DNA of 64,000 bases from JAYQKL01 sp049889535 (GTDB lineage: Bacteria > Pseudomonadota > Alphaproteobacteria > RS24): NCBI GenBank assembly GCA_049889535.1, contig JBMHDF010000006.1, positions 62,001-126,000 on the forward strand, written 5' to 3'. Below the pieces are notes generated by a model, which had not been told where the DNA came from, did no database searches, and saw only the letters and a program-made list of their open reading frames with translations. Positions 18,308 through 27,379 of the stretch are shown one piece after another; position 1 is the stretch's first letter, and each line of letters begins with the position of its first letter. Both the position numbers and the translations under genes were made by a program.

Positions 18308-18625
18308 TTATATTTGCGGCGCAATCGTAACAGTTAAGCCGTCCAAATCTTCGGTCAGGTCAATTTGACAGGCAAGACGCGAGTTTGGCGAAATCTCAAC
18401 CACATCAGCTAATGACTCGAGCATATAGCCCTCATCTTCCGTCTGCGGATTGACCTTGTCTTTCCAGCTCTCCTCAACAAAGACATGACATGTGCCGCAA
18501 GATGCCATGCCCCCGCATGTGCCTTCGACAAAACCTGCATCACGTATCATATCCATCAAGGAAAATCCGGCCTTTAGCTCAACTCGAGACTGGTTTCCAT
18601 TTTCGTCTGTAACATTTATGTCCAC
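18308..18625 (-). CDS. [2Fe-2S] ferredoxin, adrenodoxin type
   Basis: A 105-residue ferredoxin starting at GTG 18625 behind AGGTAG. The cluster ligands are visible in GTCGGMASCGTCHVF and, 35 or so residues later, RLACQI: C-x5-C-x2-C then a distant C. Such proteins carry electrons to bacterial class I P450s and to some Rieske oxygenases. It is transcribed away from the CaiB-type operon at 18779, and motif B (18692-18713) lies between them; the same motif lies before the regulator of the P450-Rieske operon at 28461. The ferredoxin is therefore the likely partner of that P450. No ferredoxin reductase is present in the window. Confidence 0.9.
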   Translation of the reverse strand: MDINVTDENGNQSRVELKAGFSLMDMIRDAGFVEGTCGGMASCGTCHVFVEESWKDKVNPQTEDEGYMLESLADVVEISPNSRLACQIDLTEDLDGLTVTIAPQI

Positions 18626-18691
18626 GATTTCTACCTATTTGAAGTTAAATTATTATTGACTGCGCTCATTGATAAGTTAATTTATGAAACA

Positions 18692-18713
18692 CATTCGGAA
18701 ATTATTACAAATG
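18692..18713. promoter_or_regulatory. Motif B operator candidate, site 1
   Basis: CATTCGGAAATTATTACAAATG. It matches the site at 28430-28452 at 19 of the first 22 positions, with the first 14 identical. Outer arms are inverted (ATTCG against CAAAT here, perfect ATTCG/CGAAT at the other site). It lies between the ferredoxin gene and the CoA-transferase operon. Confidence 0.6.
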
Positions 18714-18778
18714 ATTTCAAATTACAATATAGATAGTGAAGAAGATCAAACAAGAAAATTGGTCTCGAGGAGAAGAAT

Positions 18779-21208
18779 ATGGCGGGCGTGATGGATGGAC
18801 TTAAAGTTTTAGATTTAAGCTGGGGCATTGCTGGCCCTATGACGGCCATGTTGCTTGGAGACCACGGCGCTGACATTACCCGCATTGAGCGCCCGCAAGG
18901 TGACCCTTTTAAAGATATGCTTGGTTATAAAGTTTGGCATCGCGGTAAAAAAAATGCGGTGTTTGACCTCAAAAATGCGGATGATCTCGAATTATTTTAC
19001 AAACTTGCTGCCGATGCTGATGTTTTGATTGAAAGTTTTTCGCCCCGCGTTACCAGCCACTTGAAGATTGATTACGAAACACTTGCAGCGCTCAACCCAA
19101 AACTTATTTACTGTTCAGTCACAGCCTATGGCGACGATACGCCCGATGCGGACCGCAAGGGCTATGATAGCCTTGTCGCTGCTAAATCTGGCTTGCAATA
19201 TGAGCAAAGGGGTTGGCCAGAGGGAAGCGTCAAGCACATGAACAAGCTTGATGACCCTTTTGAAGATATTGATATTGAAATGAAATGGCGACCTGGCCCA
19301 GAGCGAGAGGGCCCGCTAAATGTGTCCTCCCCTTGGCCAAGTCTGGGAGCTTTTTTCTCACTCTCAACAGCGCTTGCTGCTGCGCTTTATGCGCGTGAAA
19401 ACACTGGTAAAGGCCAGCATGTGAAAACCTCTTTGCATCAAGGGGCGATGGTGTGCGGTAGCGGTGTATGGCAACGCGCTGAAGACCCTTTTGCCGAGGG
19501 TTTTGACACTTGGATTATGAATGGCCGTAGCCCCAAAGGGCATTATGAATGTAAAGACGGACGCTGGATTCATAATTGGGTACCAAATCCGCGTTTTATT
19601 CTTGAAGCGTCTCGTGGCGATGAAATTAATGCAACCCCTGACCTGACAGTTCAAAATGACCCTGACCGCTTTGGTGTTGGGCCAGAGGAAATTTTGGTAA
19701 TTGGGCATTATCAGCCAATCCTTGCTGATGCGATTAAAAAATTCACCTGTCAGGAATGGGTTGATGCGGCGGCGACAGCGGGCATTACCATTCAAGAGTG
19801 CCGGTCAGTTGAGGAGTCGCTCATTGACGAGCTGTTGATAAATGACGGCTGCGTAACAACTGTTGAAGATGAAGAACTCGGCCCGATTAATCAGGTCGGC
19901 ATTTCATATCGTTTGGAAAGCTCACCTGGTCAGGTGCAAGGCCCTGCTCGCAAAACGGGTGCAGATACAGATACTGTAAAAGATTATGCACGCGGCTTGC
20001 CCATGCCAGCAAAATCCAACCAAAGCGCGCCAACAAATGAGCCACCCTTGAAAGGCATCCGCGTATTAGATTTAGGGCTTGCGATTGCAGGGCCATTTGG
20101 CACGCAAATTCTGTCTGATTTGGGGGCAGAAGTGATTAAAATTAACGCGCTTTGGGATGGCTATTGGCATAAAACCCACATTGCGGCAATGGCTAATCGG
20201 GGTAAACGCTCGATTGCCTTAATGCTTAAAAACCCCAAAGCGATGGAAATTTTGAAAAAGCTGATTGCGAGCTGTGATGTGGTGCAACATAATATGCGCT
20301 ATGCCGCAACCACGCGCATGGGGCTTGACTATGAAACCCTCAAAAAAGAATTTCCGGAACTGATTTACTGTCACTCGCGCGGTTTTGAAAAAGGCCCGCG
20401 CATGGATTTGCCGGGCAATGACCAAACCGGTGCCTGCTTGTCTGGCATTCAATATTCTGATGGCGCGATTCATGATGGCGGCAAACCAATGTGGTCACTC
20501 ACATCATTGGGCGACACAGGTAATGGTTTCTTAACAGCGATTGGTATTTGCAACGCCTTACTTGAGCGCAAGCGCACTGGTAAAGGCCAGTTTGTTGATA
20601 CCTCCATCATTAATGCAGGCTTGTTAAACACAAGCTACGCCATTGCTACACCTGATGGCAAAGGTTTTGACAGACCATTGCTTGACAAAGACCATTTTGG
20701 TTTTGGGCTTTATAATCGCCTCTATAAAACCAGTGATGGCTGGGTGCAAATCGCCGCTCTAAGTGCGGCTGAAAAATCGGCTTTTAACGAACTGATGGGC
20801 ATTGCAGGCGAAGCTGATTTGGACAAAGTCGTTGAGACTCTGAGCTCCAAATCAACAGCAGATTGCATGACTATGTTTGATGGCGCGAAAGTGCCGGCTG
20901 AAATTTCTGACCCAGAAGCGTCGCTTAATTTATTCGACAATCAGGATTTCAAAAAGCGCGGCTGGACGGCTGAGTACCCAGAGAAAAATGTCGGGAAAAT
21001 CGAGCAAATTGGCGTGACTTATAACATGTCAGACACACCGCCAGTCATTCAATCACCTCCGCTTATTGTAGGTCAGCACACGGCTGAAATTTTAGCGGAA
21101 CTTGGCTATTCAGAAGCTGACATAGATGAGCTGGCTAATGATATGGCAATTATGTGCGACCCGCCGCGCGAAGGCCAAAAAGAAATGGAAAACCCTTGGG
21201 GGCTTTAA
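18779..21208 (+). CDS. Fused double CaiB/Frc-type CoA transferase
   Basis: At 809 residues this is twice the usual length of a class III CoA transferase. The first copy begins GLKVLDLSWGIAGPM and the second, at about residue 423, GIRVLDLGLAIAGPF; both continue with an IE/IN-P block and a RE-TGKGQ segment. In the second half LGDTGNGF carries the Asp that forms the acyl anhydride in CaiB and formyl-CoA transferase. In the first half the matching stretch reads PSLGAFFSLST, with no Asp, so the N-terminal half is probably structural. Gene order (DUF35, Ltp, ligase and another CaiB-type gene follow) points to CoA transfer to a steroid acid. GAGGAGA is six bases before the ATG. Motif B is about 65 bases upstream of the start. 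Confidence 0.85.
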   Translation: MAGVMDGLKVLDLSWGIAGPMTAMLLGDHGADITRIERPQGDPFKDMLGYKVWHRGKKNAVFDLKNADDLELFYKLAADADVLIESFSPRVTSHLKIDYETLAALNPKLIYCSVTAYGDDTPDADRKGYDSLVAAKSGLQYEQRGWPEGSVKHMNKLDDPFEDIDIEMKWRPGPEREGPLNVSSPWPSLGAFFSLSTALAAALYARENTGKGQHVKTSLHQGAMVCGSGVWQRAEDPFAEGFDTWIMNGRSPKGHYECKDGRWIHNWVPNPRFILEASRGDEINATPDLTVQNDPDRFGVGPEEILVIGHYQPILADAIKKFTCQEWVDAAATAGITIQECRSVEESLIDELLINDGCVTTVEDEELGPINQVGISYRLESSPGQVQGPARKTGADTDTVKDYARGLPMPAKSNQSAPTNEPPLKGIRVLDLGLAIAGPFGTQILSDLGAEVIKINALWDGYWHKTHIAAMANRGKRSIALMLKNPKAMEILKKLIASCDVVQHNMRYAATTRMGLDYETLKKEFPELIYCHSRGFEKGPRMDLPGNDQTGACLSGIQYSDGAIHDGGKPMWSLTSLGDTGNGFLTAIGICNALLERKRTGKGQFVDTSIINAGLLNTSYAIATPDGKGFDRPLLDKDHFGFGLYNRLYKTSDGWVQIAALSAAEKSAFNELMGIAGEADLDKVVETLSSKSTADCMTMFDGAKVPAEISDPEASLNLFDNQDFKKRGWTAEYPEKNVGKIEQIGVTYNMSDTPPVIQSPPLIVGQHTAEILAELGYSEADIDELANDMAIMCDPPREGQKEMENPWGL

Positions 21209-21235
21209 GCTTCCTGCACTCGTAAAGGATAGAAA

Positions 21236-21634
21236 ATGCGACCAGATCCAATAGTAAGAATTGACTCGGCCTTTTTTTGGGACGCGTGTGATCGTGAAGA
21301 ACTTATGGTCCAAAAATGCCCGAATTGTGAAATTCTATGGCACCCGCCGCGCCCCATGTGCCCGAAATGTCATACAACTGAAAAAGACTATGAGAAACTT
21401 TCTGGTAAAGGCAAAATTTTAAGCTGGGGGCAGCAAGTCACCCCGCCCGCTTACGGTTTTGAGGAGTCGCCCATTGCCGTGCTGGTTGAGCTTGATGAGG
21501 GGGTTCGGATTGTCTCAACAATAGAAGGTATTGCGCTTGAAGATATTACCCCCGAAATGCCCGTGACTGTTGAATTTGCCGATACTTCAGGTGGCCGCAA
21601 AATCCATGTCTTTCGCCCCGTTCAGGAGAGTTAA
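21236..21634 (+). CDS. DUF35 OB-fold zinc-ribbon protein, thiolase/aldolase partner
   Basis: A 132-residue protein with a zinc ribbon CPNC...CPKC in residues 29-47, then an OB-fold with GKGKILSWG. DUF35 proteins bind thiolase-like enzymes. In steroid side-chain degradation the DUF35 domain of ChsH2 forms a complex with the retro-aldolase Ltp2. Here the next gene, three bases downstream, encodes an Ltp-like protein without a thiolase Cys, giving the same pairing. AAGGA is upstream of the start. The structural assignment is secure; the role in side-chain cleavage is inferred from the neighbour. Confidence 0.87.
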   Translation: MRPDPIVRIDSAFFWDACDREELMVQKCPNCEILWHPPRPMCPKCHTTEKDYEKLSGKGKILSWGQQVTPPAYGFEESPIAVLVELDEGVRIVSTIEGIALEDITPEMPVTVEFADTSGGRKIHVFRPVQES

Positions 21635-21636
21635 AA

Positions 21637-22791
21637 ATGTCTAAAGATAATATTGCTGTCATTGCTGGCATTGGTCAGACCGAATTTTCAAAAAACTCCG
21701 GGCGTTCAGAGCAACAACTTGTGGCAGAAGCCACACTCGCCGCTTGTAATGATGCAGGTATTTCGCCCGAAACCATTGATGGTATGATTACATTCTCAAT
21801 CGACAATAATGATGAAGTTGATGTGATGCGCTCTGTCGGCGCAAAGGATATTAATTATACTATTCGACTGCCACAGGGTGGTGCAGGATCTGTTGCCACA
21901 TTGGTGCATGCCAAAAAAGCGATTGAAGCTGGCACATGTGACACCATTTTGATTTGGCGCGCGATGAATGAGCGCTCGCAATATCGCTTTGGCCAGCCAG
22001 CAGCTAATATTAGCGCTGATGCGCATAGCTCAACTTTTATGGAATGGTGTTTCCCTCATGGCACACAAACCCCAGCTTCTTGGGAGGTAATGTCATGCGG
22101 TCCTTATTTGACCAAAGCGGGGGTCACCTCAGAAGATTTAGGGCGCATTGCTGTGCTGATGCGCAAACATGCCGCGACCAACCCTGATGCTTGGTTTTAT
22201 GAACAACCCATCACGCTTGAAGAGCATCAAAACAGCCGTTGGATTGTAAAACCATGGCTGCGTTTGCTTGATTGCTGTCAAGAATCGGATGGTGGTGTGG
22301 CGATTATTGTGACCCGCATGGACCGCGCCCGCGATATGAAGCAAGTGCCAGTGAAACTGCTTGGGGCTGAATATGCTTTCCTGTTTAACCATGAAATCAT
22401 TTCTGATTTTTATCAAGGTGATATCGCGACACTGCCCAATAGCCAACGCGTCACAGAAAAGCTATTGGCCTCAGCTGGTATTGCACCTAAAGACACAAAT
22501 GTCGCAATGATTTACGATAATTTTACCCCACAAGTCTTGCGCCAACTTGAAGGCTTTGGCTATTGCGGTTTTGGAGAAGCCAAAGATTATGTCAAAGATG
22601 GGCATATGGAGCTTGATGGCAAATCCCCCCTCAGCCCGAATGGGGGATTGATTGGAGAAGCTTATATTCATGGTCTTAATAATGTGACAGAGGGTGTTCG
22701 CCAAATTCGTGGCACGGCAGTGAATCAAGTTAAAAATGCCGAAACAGCATTTATCGCATCTGGCGTAGCGGGTGCGATTTTAGGAAAATAA
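21637..22791 (+). CDS. Ltp/SCPx-type thiolase-fold protein, likely steroid side-chain aldolase
   Basis: A 384-residue thiolase-superfamily protein. It begins VIAGIGQTEFSK, as SCPx/Ltp proteins do. The position of the nucleophilic Cys in true thiolases reads LPQGGAGSVAT, with no Cys, and the C-terminal GHP-GASG motif is replaced by PNGGLIGEAYIHGLN. Both changes are found in Ltp2-type retro-aldolases, which split a 17-hydroxy side-chain CoA ester into a 17-ketosteroid and a short acyl-CoA. The start codon follows the DUF35 stop directly, so the two products probably form one complex. Assignment as aldolase rather than thiolase is inference from missing residues and pairing. Confidence 0.82.
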   Translation: MSKDNIAVIAGIGQTEFSKNSGRSEQQLVAEATLAACNDAGISPETIDGMITFSIDNNDEVDVMRSVGAKDINYTIRLPQGGAGSVATLVHAKKAIEAGTCDTILIWRAMNERSQYRFGQPAANISADAHSSTFMEWCFPHGTQTPASWEVMSCGPYLTKAGVTSEDLGRIAVLMRKHAATNPDAWFYEQPITLEEHQNSRWIVKPWLRLLDCCQESDGGVAIIVTRMDRARDMKQVPVKLLGAEYAFLFNHEIISDFYQGDIATLPNSQRVTEKLLASAGIAPKDTNVAMIYDNFTPQVLRQLEGFGYCGFGEAKDYVKDGHMELDGKSPLSPNGGLIGEAYIHGLNNVTEGVRQIRGTAVNQVKNAETAFIASGVAGAILGK

Positions 22792-22809
22792 AGGATAATA
22801 GGTTGGAAC

Positions 22810-23115
22810 ATGGCAGTTTATAAAGCAGGAACAAAACTCAATAGCGCGGCATGCGACACACAAATTATGATTTTGCGCATTCCTGGTGATGATATGGAAA
22901 TCTCATGCGGTGGCGCGCCCATGCAAACGGAAGATGTAACAGATAAAGTCAGCCTCGATGATGGTTTTGCTGGCGGCACGCTTGCGGGTAAGCGCTATGT
23001 TGACGAAGCTGAGAGCATGGAATTTTTATGTACACGCGGTGGCGATGGGACAATCGCCGTTAATGGGGTTGCGCTGGATATTAAGCAAGCCAAACGCCTC
23101 CCCTCCTCTGACTAA
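22810..23115 (+). CDS. Small protein of unknown function in the CoA operon
   Basis: I do not recognise this 101-residue protein. It has no signal peptide or membrane segment. Three Cys are present (AACDTQ, ISCGGAP, FLCTRGG), and CGGAPM sits in a Gly-rich loop. A GG(DE)-rich acidic middle is followed by a basic end (KQAKRLPS). It lies 18 bases after the Ltp-like gene and 28 bases before the acyl-CoA ligase, on the same strand, with similar base composition. It is probably an accessory to one of those enzymes; metal binding by the Cys is possible but unproven. Confidence 0.7.
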   Translation: MAVYKAGTKLNSAACDTQIMILRIPGDDMEISCGGAPMQTEDVTDKVSLDDGFAGGTLAGKRYVDEAESMEFLCTRGGDGTIAVNGVALDIKQAKRLPSSD

Positions 23116-23143
23116 TTTCGACCTCAGCTAAATCGGAACAGGC

Positions 23144-24628
23144 ATGAATATTTATCTTATCCTTCAAATGGCAGCAGACGCCATGCCGGATAGAGTTGCG
23201 GTCAGCAATGGGGCGCAACAAATGACTTATGCAGAGCTTGCACAAAGCGCCCGCCAATTAGCTGCGGCAACACCTAATCATCACCGCATTGGTTTTTTGG
23301 ATGAAAGCAATATCAGCGCACCAGTTGCGCTTTTCGCCTCTGCCTTGCGCGGGGTTCCATATGTACCGATGAATTATCGTCTTGCGCAAGACCAAATAGA
23401 AGCTCTTCTAGCGCGCATCACCCCAGCAACCCTTCTCACCGATAAAGAAATTTCGTCTGAAGGCATTTCAGTGATGCGTCATAAAGAAATTGAAAGCCTC
23501 TCAGACTATTTTGATGCAGACGCGCCTGATATAGAAGGTCTCATTGCTATTGAGCTTTTCACAAGCGGCACAACAGGAGAACCAAAGTCAGCCATTTTAC
23601 GGCATGATAATCTTATGTCTTATATTCTTGGCACAGTCGAGTTTATGAGCGCAGAAGAAGATGAAGCCACATTGTTAAGCGTGCCACCCTATCATATTGC
23701 CGGCATTTCAGCGATTTTAAGTTCAAGCTATGCGGGTCGGCGTATGGTTCAGCTCCCAAGCTTTAGCCCACAAGCTTGGTTAGATTTGGCAAGCCAAGAA
23801 AAAGTCACACAAGCCTTCATTGTGCCGACCATGCTACAACGCATTATTGAGCATGCTGATAAACACGGTCTTCCTGACCTTTCAAACCTACGCGCACTGG
23901 CCTATGGCGGGGGTAAAATGCCCTTATCAGTGATTGAGCGCGCTATGGAACTTATGCCGCAGGTAAATTTCACAAATGCATATGGGTTAACAGAAACCAG
24001 CTCTACCATCGCTTTGCTGGACCCCGATGACCATCGGGAAGCCTTTGCTGCGCAAGATTTAAAAATTCGCGCGCGATTGGCATCGGTTGGCCGACCTTTA
24101 CCAACAATAGAACTTGAAATAAGAGACGAAAATAACGCCATTTGCCCGCCTGATGTTGCGGGTGATGTTTATGTGCGCGGTGAACAGGTTAGTGGCGAAT
24201 ATCATGGCACTGGTTCATTGTTGGACGAACAGGGCTGGTTTCCGACCCGCGATCGCGGTTATTTGGATTCTGGCGGTTATTTATTTCTCGACGGGCGAGC
24301 GGATGATGTGATTGTGCGCGGTGGCGAAAACATATCCCCTGGTGAGGTCGAAGATGTGTTAATCACACATGCGCAAGTAAAAGATGTTGCTGTTCTTGCC
24401 ATTGCTGATGAGGAATGGGGCGAAGCTGTAGGCGCAGTGATTGTGGCGCAAGACGAAACACATCCGCCTTCTATTGAAGAATTATGCGCCCTTGTTAAAG
24501 ATAAATTACGCTCAAGCCGCGTGCCGAGCCGTATTATTTTTAAACAGGAATTGCCCTATAATGAAACGGGTAAACTTTTACGCAGGCTCTTGCGCACAGA
24601 GTTTGAAACAGCGCAAGATGGGGCATGA
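23144..24628 (+). CDS. Acyl-CoA synthetase (AMP-forming)
   Basis: A 494-residue ANL-superfamily ligase. The P-loop LFTSGTTGEPKSA is at about residue 143, NAYGLTET holds the adenine contacts, TRDRGYLD the ribose-binding Asp, GGENISPGEVED the hinge, and YNETGKLLRR the catalytic Lys of the C-terminal domain. It activates a carboxylic acid to the CoA thioester. Its place after the aldolase pair and before a CoA transferase suggests a steroid acid or a side-chain fragment as substrate. Its stop overlaps the next start by four bases (ATGA). A second ligase in the block is at 37834-39513. Confidence 0.9.
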   Translation: MNIYLILQMAADAMPDRVAVSNGAQQMTYAELAQSARQLAAATPNHHRIGFLDESNISAPVALFASALRGVPYVPMNYRLAQDQIEALLARITPATLLTDKEISSEGISVMRHKEIESLSDYFDADAPDIEGLIAIELFTSGTTGEPKSAILRHDNLMSYILGTVEFMSAEEDEATLLSVPPYHIAGISAILSSSYAGRRMVQLPSFSPQAWLDLASQEKVTQAFIVPTMLQRIIEHADKHGLPDLSNLRALAYGGGKMPLSVIERAMELMPQVNFTNAYGLTETSSTIALLDPDDHREAFAAQDLKIRARLASVGRPLPTIELEIRDENNAICPPDVAGDVYVRGEQVSGEYHGTGSLLDEQGWFPTRDRGYLDSGGYLFLDGRADDVIVRGGENISPGEVEDVLITHAQVKDVAVLAIADEEWGEAVGAVIVAQDETHPPSIEELCALVKDKLRSSRVPSRIIFKQELPYNETGKLLRRLLRTEFETAQDGA

Positions 24629-26034
24629 CTGGAATTGAAACGGCGATCACCTATGCTGAACACCTCATTACCGATTTAAAAAAACAAATTGGTGAGGAAG
24701 CTTCTGGCCGTGACATTATCATTCCCACAAGACAAGAGCTGGAAGCAGCAGCTCAGAAATTTATTCTCGACCCTCATCAAACCGCATGGTTCAAATCGGG
24801 ACTGCATGAACTAACCGTATCAAAGACACAAATTTTTCCACATGATTTAACCTCAGTCGCAAATGGCGTACTGCTTGCTTTACAGGCTTGCCAGCCAATG
24901 GCTCTCTTGCCAAAAAACGGTATTTCACTGCTTGGCGAGCGCGCGCGATTAATGGGATTAAAGGCCCGCACCAATATTTCAGCAAATGGTAGTTGTTATT
25001 TATTCGCCGCAAAAGATGGGGAATTTGCCCTATCACTAGCGCGCCATGAAGACTTTGAGCTGCTGCCCGCCCTTACATTTGGGGCATTTACAGATGACAT
25101 AACGGATGATGAAATTGATGCGCAAACAATTTCTAAACTTGCAAATATTTTTAAAAATATCGCGCTTGATGAGATTATGAAACAAGGCATTGATTGCGGG
25201 TTACCTATTGCGCGCCTACAATCTCATGAGCATGTGAAGCAAAATTGGTGTTCTCTGCAGCATACACCACCAGCCCAAGCGCGCGTAACACCACAACAGC
25301 CACCGCTTGTTCTGGATTTTTCCAGTCTCTGGGCTGGACCATTGGCCAGCAGTCTTTTGGCCAAATTGGGCGCACGGGTAATAAAAATTGAGAGCCGCCA
25401 TCGCCCTGATGGAGCGCGACAGGGGCATAAAGAGTTTTATGATTTACTAAATAGTTGCAAACAATCGCTCGCGATTGATTTTACTGATAAAGAGGATATG
25501 AGGTTATTAACAAACCTGATTGGACAGGCAGATATTATTATTGAGGCGTCTCGCCCGCGCGCGCTCAAACAATTAGGCATTGATGCTGATAAAATTTTAT
25601 CACACCAGCCCAACAAAACCTGGTTAAGTCTCACCGCTTATGGCCGCCATGATGCGCAGGCTTTACGCGTTGGTTTTGGTGATGATATTGGCATAGAGGG
25701 TGGACTGGCCTATGCGATGCAGCACCACACACAATCGAGCAGTTTTGTAGGCGACGCCTTGCCCGACCCTCTAACGGGTTTACACGCCGCGCTGGCCGCC
25801 TATATCATTTTCAAAAATGGTGGCGGGCTAATAAATATGCCGATGGTAGGCATCATGAGCCATGCCCTCTCTTATGCTATCAAACACCAAAAAAATAATT
25901 TTGGGGCAGCTTATATCAGCAAAAAGCCAAGCCCCCCTTACCCATTACGCCCTCTCACACATCCAGCAGCGGCACTAGACGCAGATAGAAAAAAAATTAC
26001 GGCAGAGTTTGAAGGTAAAACACATGCTCATTAA
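24625..26034 (+). CDS. CaiB-type CoA transferase with degenerate N-terminal half
   Basis: A 469-residue protein. Residues about 225-469 are a class III CoA transferase: LVLDFSSLWAGPLASSLLAKLG, then KIESRHRPDG, and ALPDPLTGLHAAL, which carries the probable catalytic Asp. Residues 1-220 look like a worn-down related domain (SANGSCYLFAAKDGEFALSLA) with no catalytic motif. The whole may be a compact version of the fused protein at 18779-21208. Translation is coupled to the upstream ligase by the four-base overlap. CoA exchange between steroid acids is the likely role, inferred from context. Confidence 0.8.
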   Translation: MTGIETAITYAEHLITDLKKQIGEEASGRDIIIPTRQELEAAAQKFILDPHQTAWFKSGLHELTVSKTQIFPHDLTSVANGVLLALQACQPMALLPKNGISLLGERARLMGLKARTNISANGSCYLFAAKDGEFALSLARHEDFELLPALTFGAFTDDITDDEIDAQTISKLANIFKNIALDEIMKQGIDCGLPIARLQSHEHVKQNWCSLQHTPPAQARVTPQQPPLVLDFSSLWAGPLASSLLAKLGARVIKIESRHRPDGARQGHKEFYDLLNSCKQSLAIDFTDKEDMRLLTNLIGQADIIIEASRPRALKQLGIDADKILSHQPNKTWLSLTAYGRHDAQALRVGFGDDIGIEGGLAYAMQHHTQSSSFVGDALPDPLTGLHAALAAYIIFKNGGGLINMPMVGIMSHALSYAIKHQKNNFGAAYISKKPSPPYPLRPLTHPAAALDADRKKITAEFEGKTHAH

Positions 26035-27379
26035 AAACGCCGAAATTAATGGCAAAATTTATGATATGCGCGTTGGAGATAAAATCATCACGCAAATGGA
26101 TGCAAATCTAACTGCGCGAACAAATGAACATATCATTGACGCCAATGGCAGAGCGCTATTAGCAGGTTTACATGACCATCATATTCATCTCAATGCGCAG
26201 GCCGCCGCGCTTCACTCTGTTCCTTGCGGTCCGCCAGCTGTTACCAATGAAGAAGACCTAATTAACCAACTTCAACAGGCTGCCAATAGCGGTTTGAAAG
26301 AAATTCGCGGGATTGGTTATCATGACTCGGTTGCTGGCGAAATTGACCGCGACTGGCTCGACAAATATGGCCCGGATTTGCCTATTCGCATTCAACATCG
26401 CAGCGGCAGATTATGGATTTGCAACAGTACCGCGCTTAGCCAACTGCAAGAAAGTTCCATAGCCGATGGGCGCTTATATGATAGTGACATCAGCATACGC
26501 CGCCGCAGTGATAAAACTCCACCCGATTTACGCCCGCTTATTCGGCTGCTTTTATCTTATGGTATCACCGGTGCAACTGAGGTTACCCCACAAAATAACA
26601 ATCAAGATTTCCAGCATCTTAGTCAATCTGCAGCTCCACTTAAGCTGCGCATCATGGGCAGGCATGCGCTGGACCAAGAGCAGCAAACACCCTTGGCGAA
26701 AATTGGACAGGTCAAATTTCATTATCACGATGATCATTTACCGCCGCTTGCGCAATTGGTTGATGAAATTAAGCAGGCCCATATTGAAGGGCGCGGAATT
26801 GCAGCTCATTGCGTTACCCATGCAGAATTATTTTTAATTCTAGCGGCGATTGAAGAAGCTGGCCCGCACCCACAGGACAGGATTGAACACGCGGCGCTCA
26901 CCAATGAGGACACGCTTCAGTGGATTAAAAAACTCGGGATTGGTGTTGTCACGCAACCTGATTTTATTCGCGCGCGCGCCACCGCTTATGAAAAAGATGT
27001 TGCGCCAGAAGACCACCCATATTTATGGCGCTTACGGTCTTTTTATCAGATAGGGATACCGCTTGCAGCAGGGAGTGACGCGCCATTTGGCGAGCTGAAT
27101 CCTTGGCGCGGTATTGCTTCGGCAACAAAAAGACCAGACTTTGTTGAGCAACATCAAACCGAGACCCTCGCCCCTGAACAAGCGCTTGGGCTTTATCAAA
27201 AGCAAGCAGACCATATCGCAAAACAAAGACAATTAGTTGAGGGCGCGGTTGCCGATATGTGTTTACTCGCGCAAAATTGGCAGGCCAGCTGCGCCGATTT
27301 GGCCAATACCAAAGTTGATTATACATTTATTGATGGCAAAATTGTTTACACGAGCGCATCGACCAACCCCCAGTCATAA
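26024..27379 (+). CDS. Amidohydrolase family 3 (YtcJ-like) metal-dependent hydrolase
   Basis: A 451-residue TIM-barrel hydrolase starting at ATG 26024 behind GAAGGT; the start lies inside the end of the CoA-transferase gene. HDHHIHL near residue 50 is the first metal motif, IAAHCVTHAE and RIEHAAL supply the later His residues, and AAGSDAPFG the catalytic Asp. Family 3 members hydrolyse N-acyl or cyclic amide/ester bonds. It is the last gene of the 18779-27379 operon and converges on the crotonase gene, overlapping it by 34 bases. A ring or lactone hydrolysis in steroid breakdown is possible, but nothing in the sequence fixes the substrate. Confidence 0.8.
   Translation: MLIKNAEINGKIYDMRVGDKIITQMDANLTARTNEHIIDANGRALLAGLHDHHIHLNAQAAALHSVPCGPPAVTNEEDLINQLQQAANSGLKEIRGIGYHDSVAGEIDRDWLDKYGPDLPIRIQHRSGRLWICNSTALSQLQESSIADGRLYDSDISIRRRSDKTPPDLRPLIRLLLSYGITGATEVTPQNNNQDFQHLSQSAAPLKLRIMGRHALDQEQQTPLAKIGQVKFHYHDDHLPPLAQLVDEIKQAHIEGRGIAAHCVTHAELFLILAAIEEAGPHPQDRIEHAALTNEDTLQWIKKLGIGVVTQPDFIRARATAYEKDVAPEDHPYLWRLRSFYQIGIPLAAGSDAPFGELNPWRGIASATKRPDFVEQHQTETLAPEQALGLYQKQADHIAKQRQLVEGAVADMCLLAQNWQASCADLANTKVDYTFIDGKIVYTSASTNPQS

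Noticed and set aside
18941..18999. A-rich stretch in the CoA-transferase gene as a possible frameshift point
   Set aside because: The reading frame and domain motifs continue without break on both sides, so no frameshift is needed.
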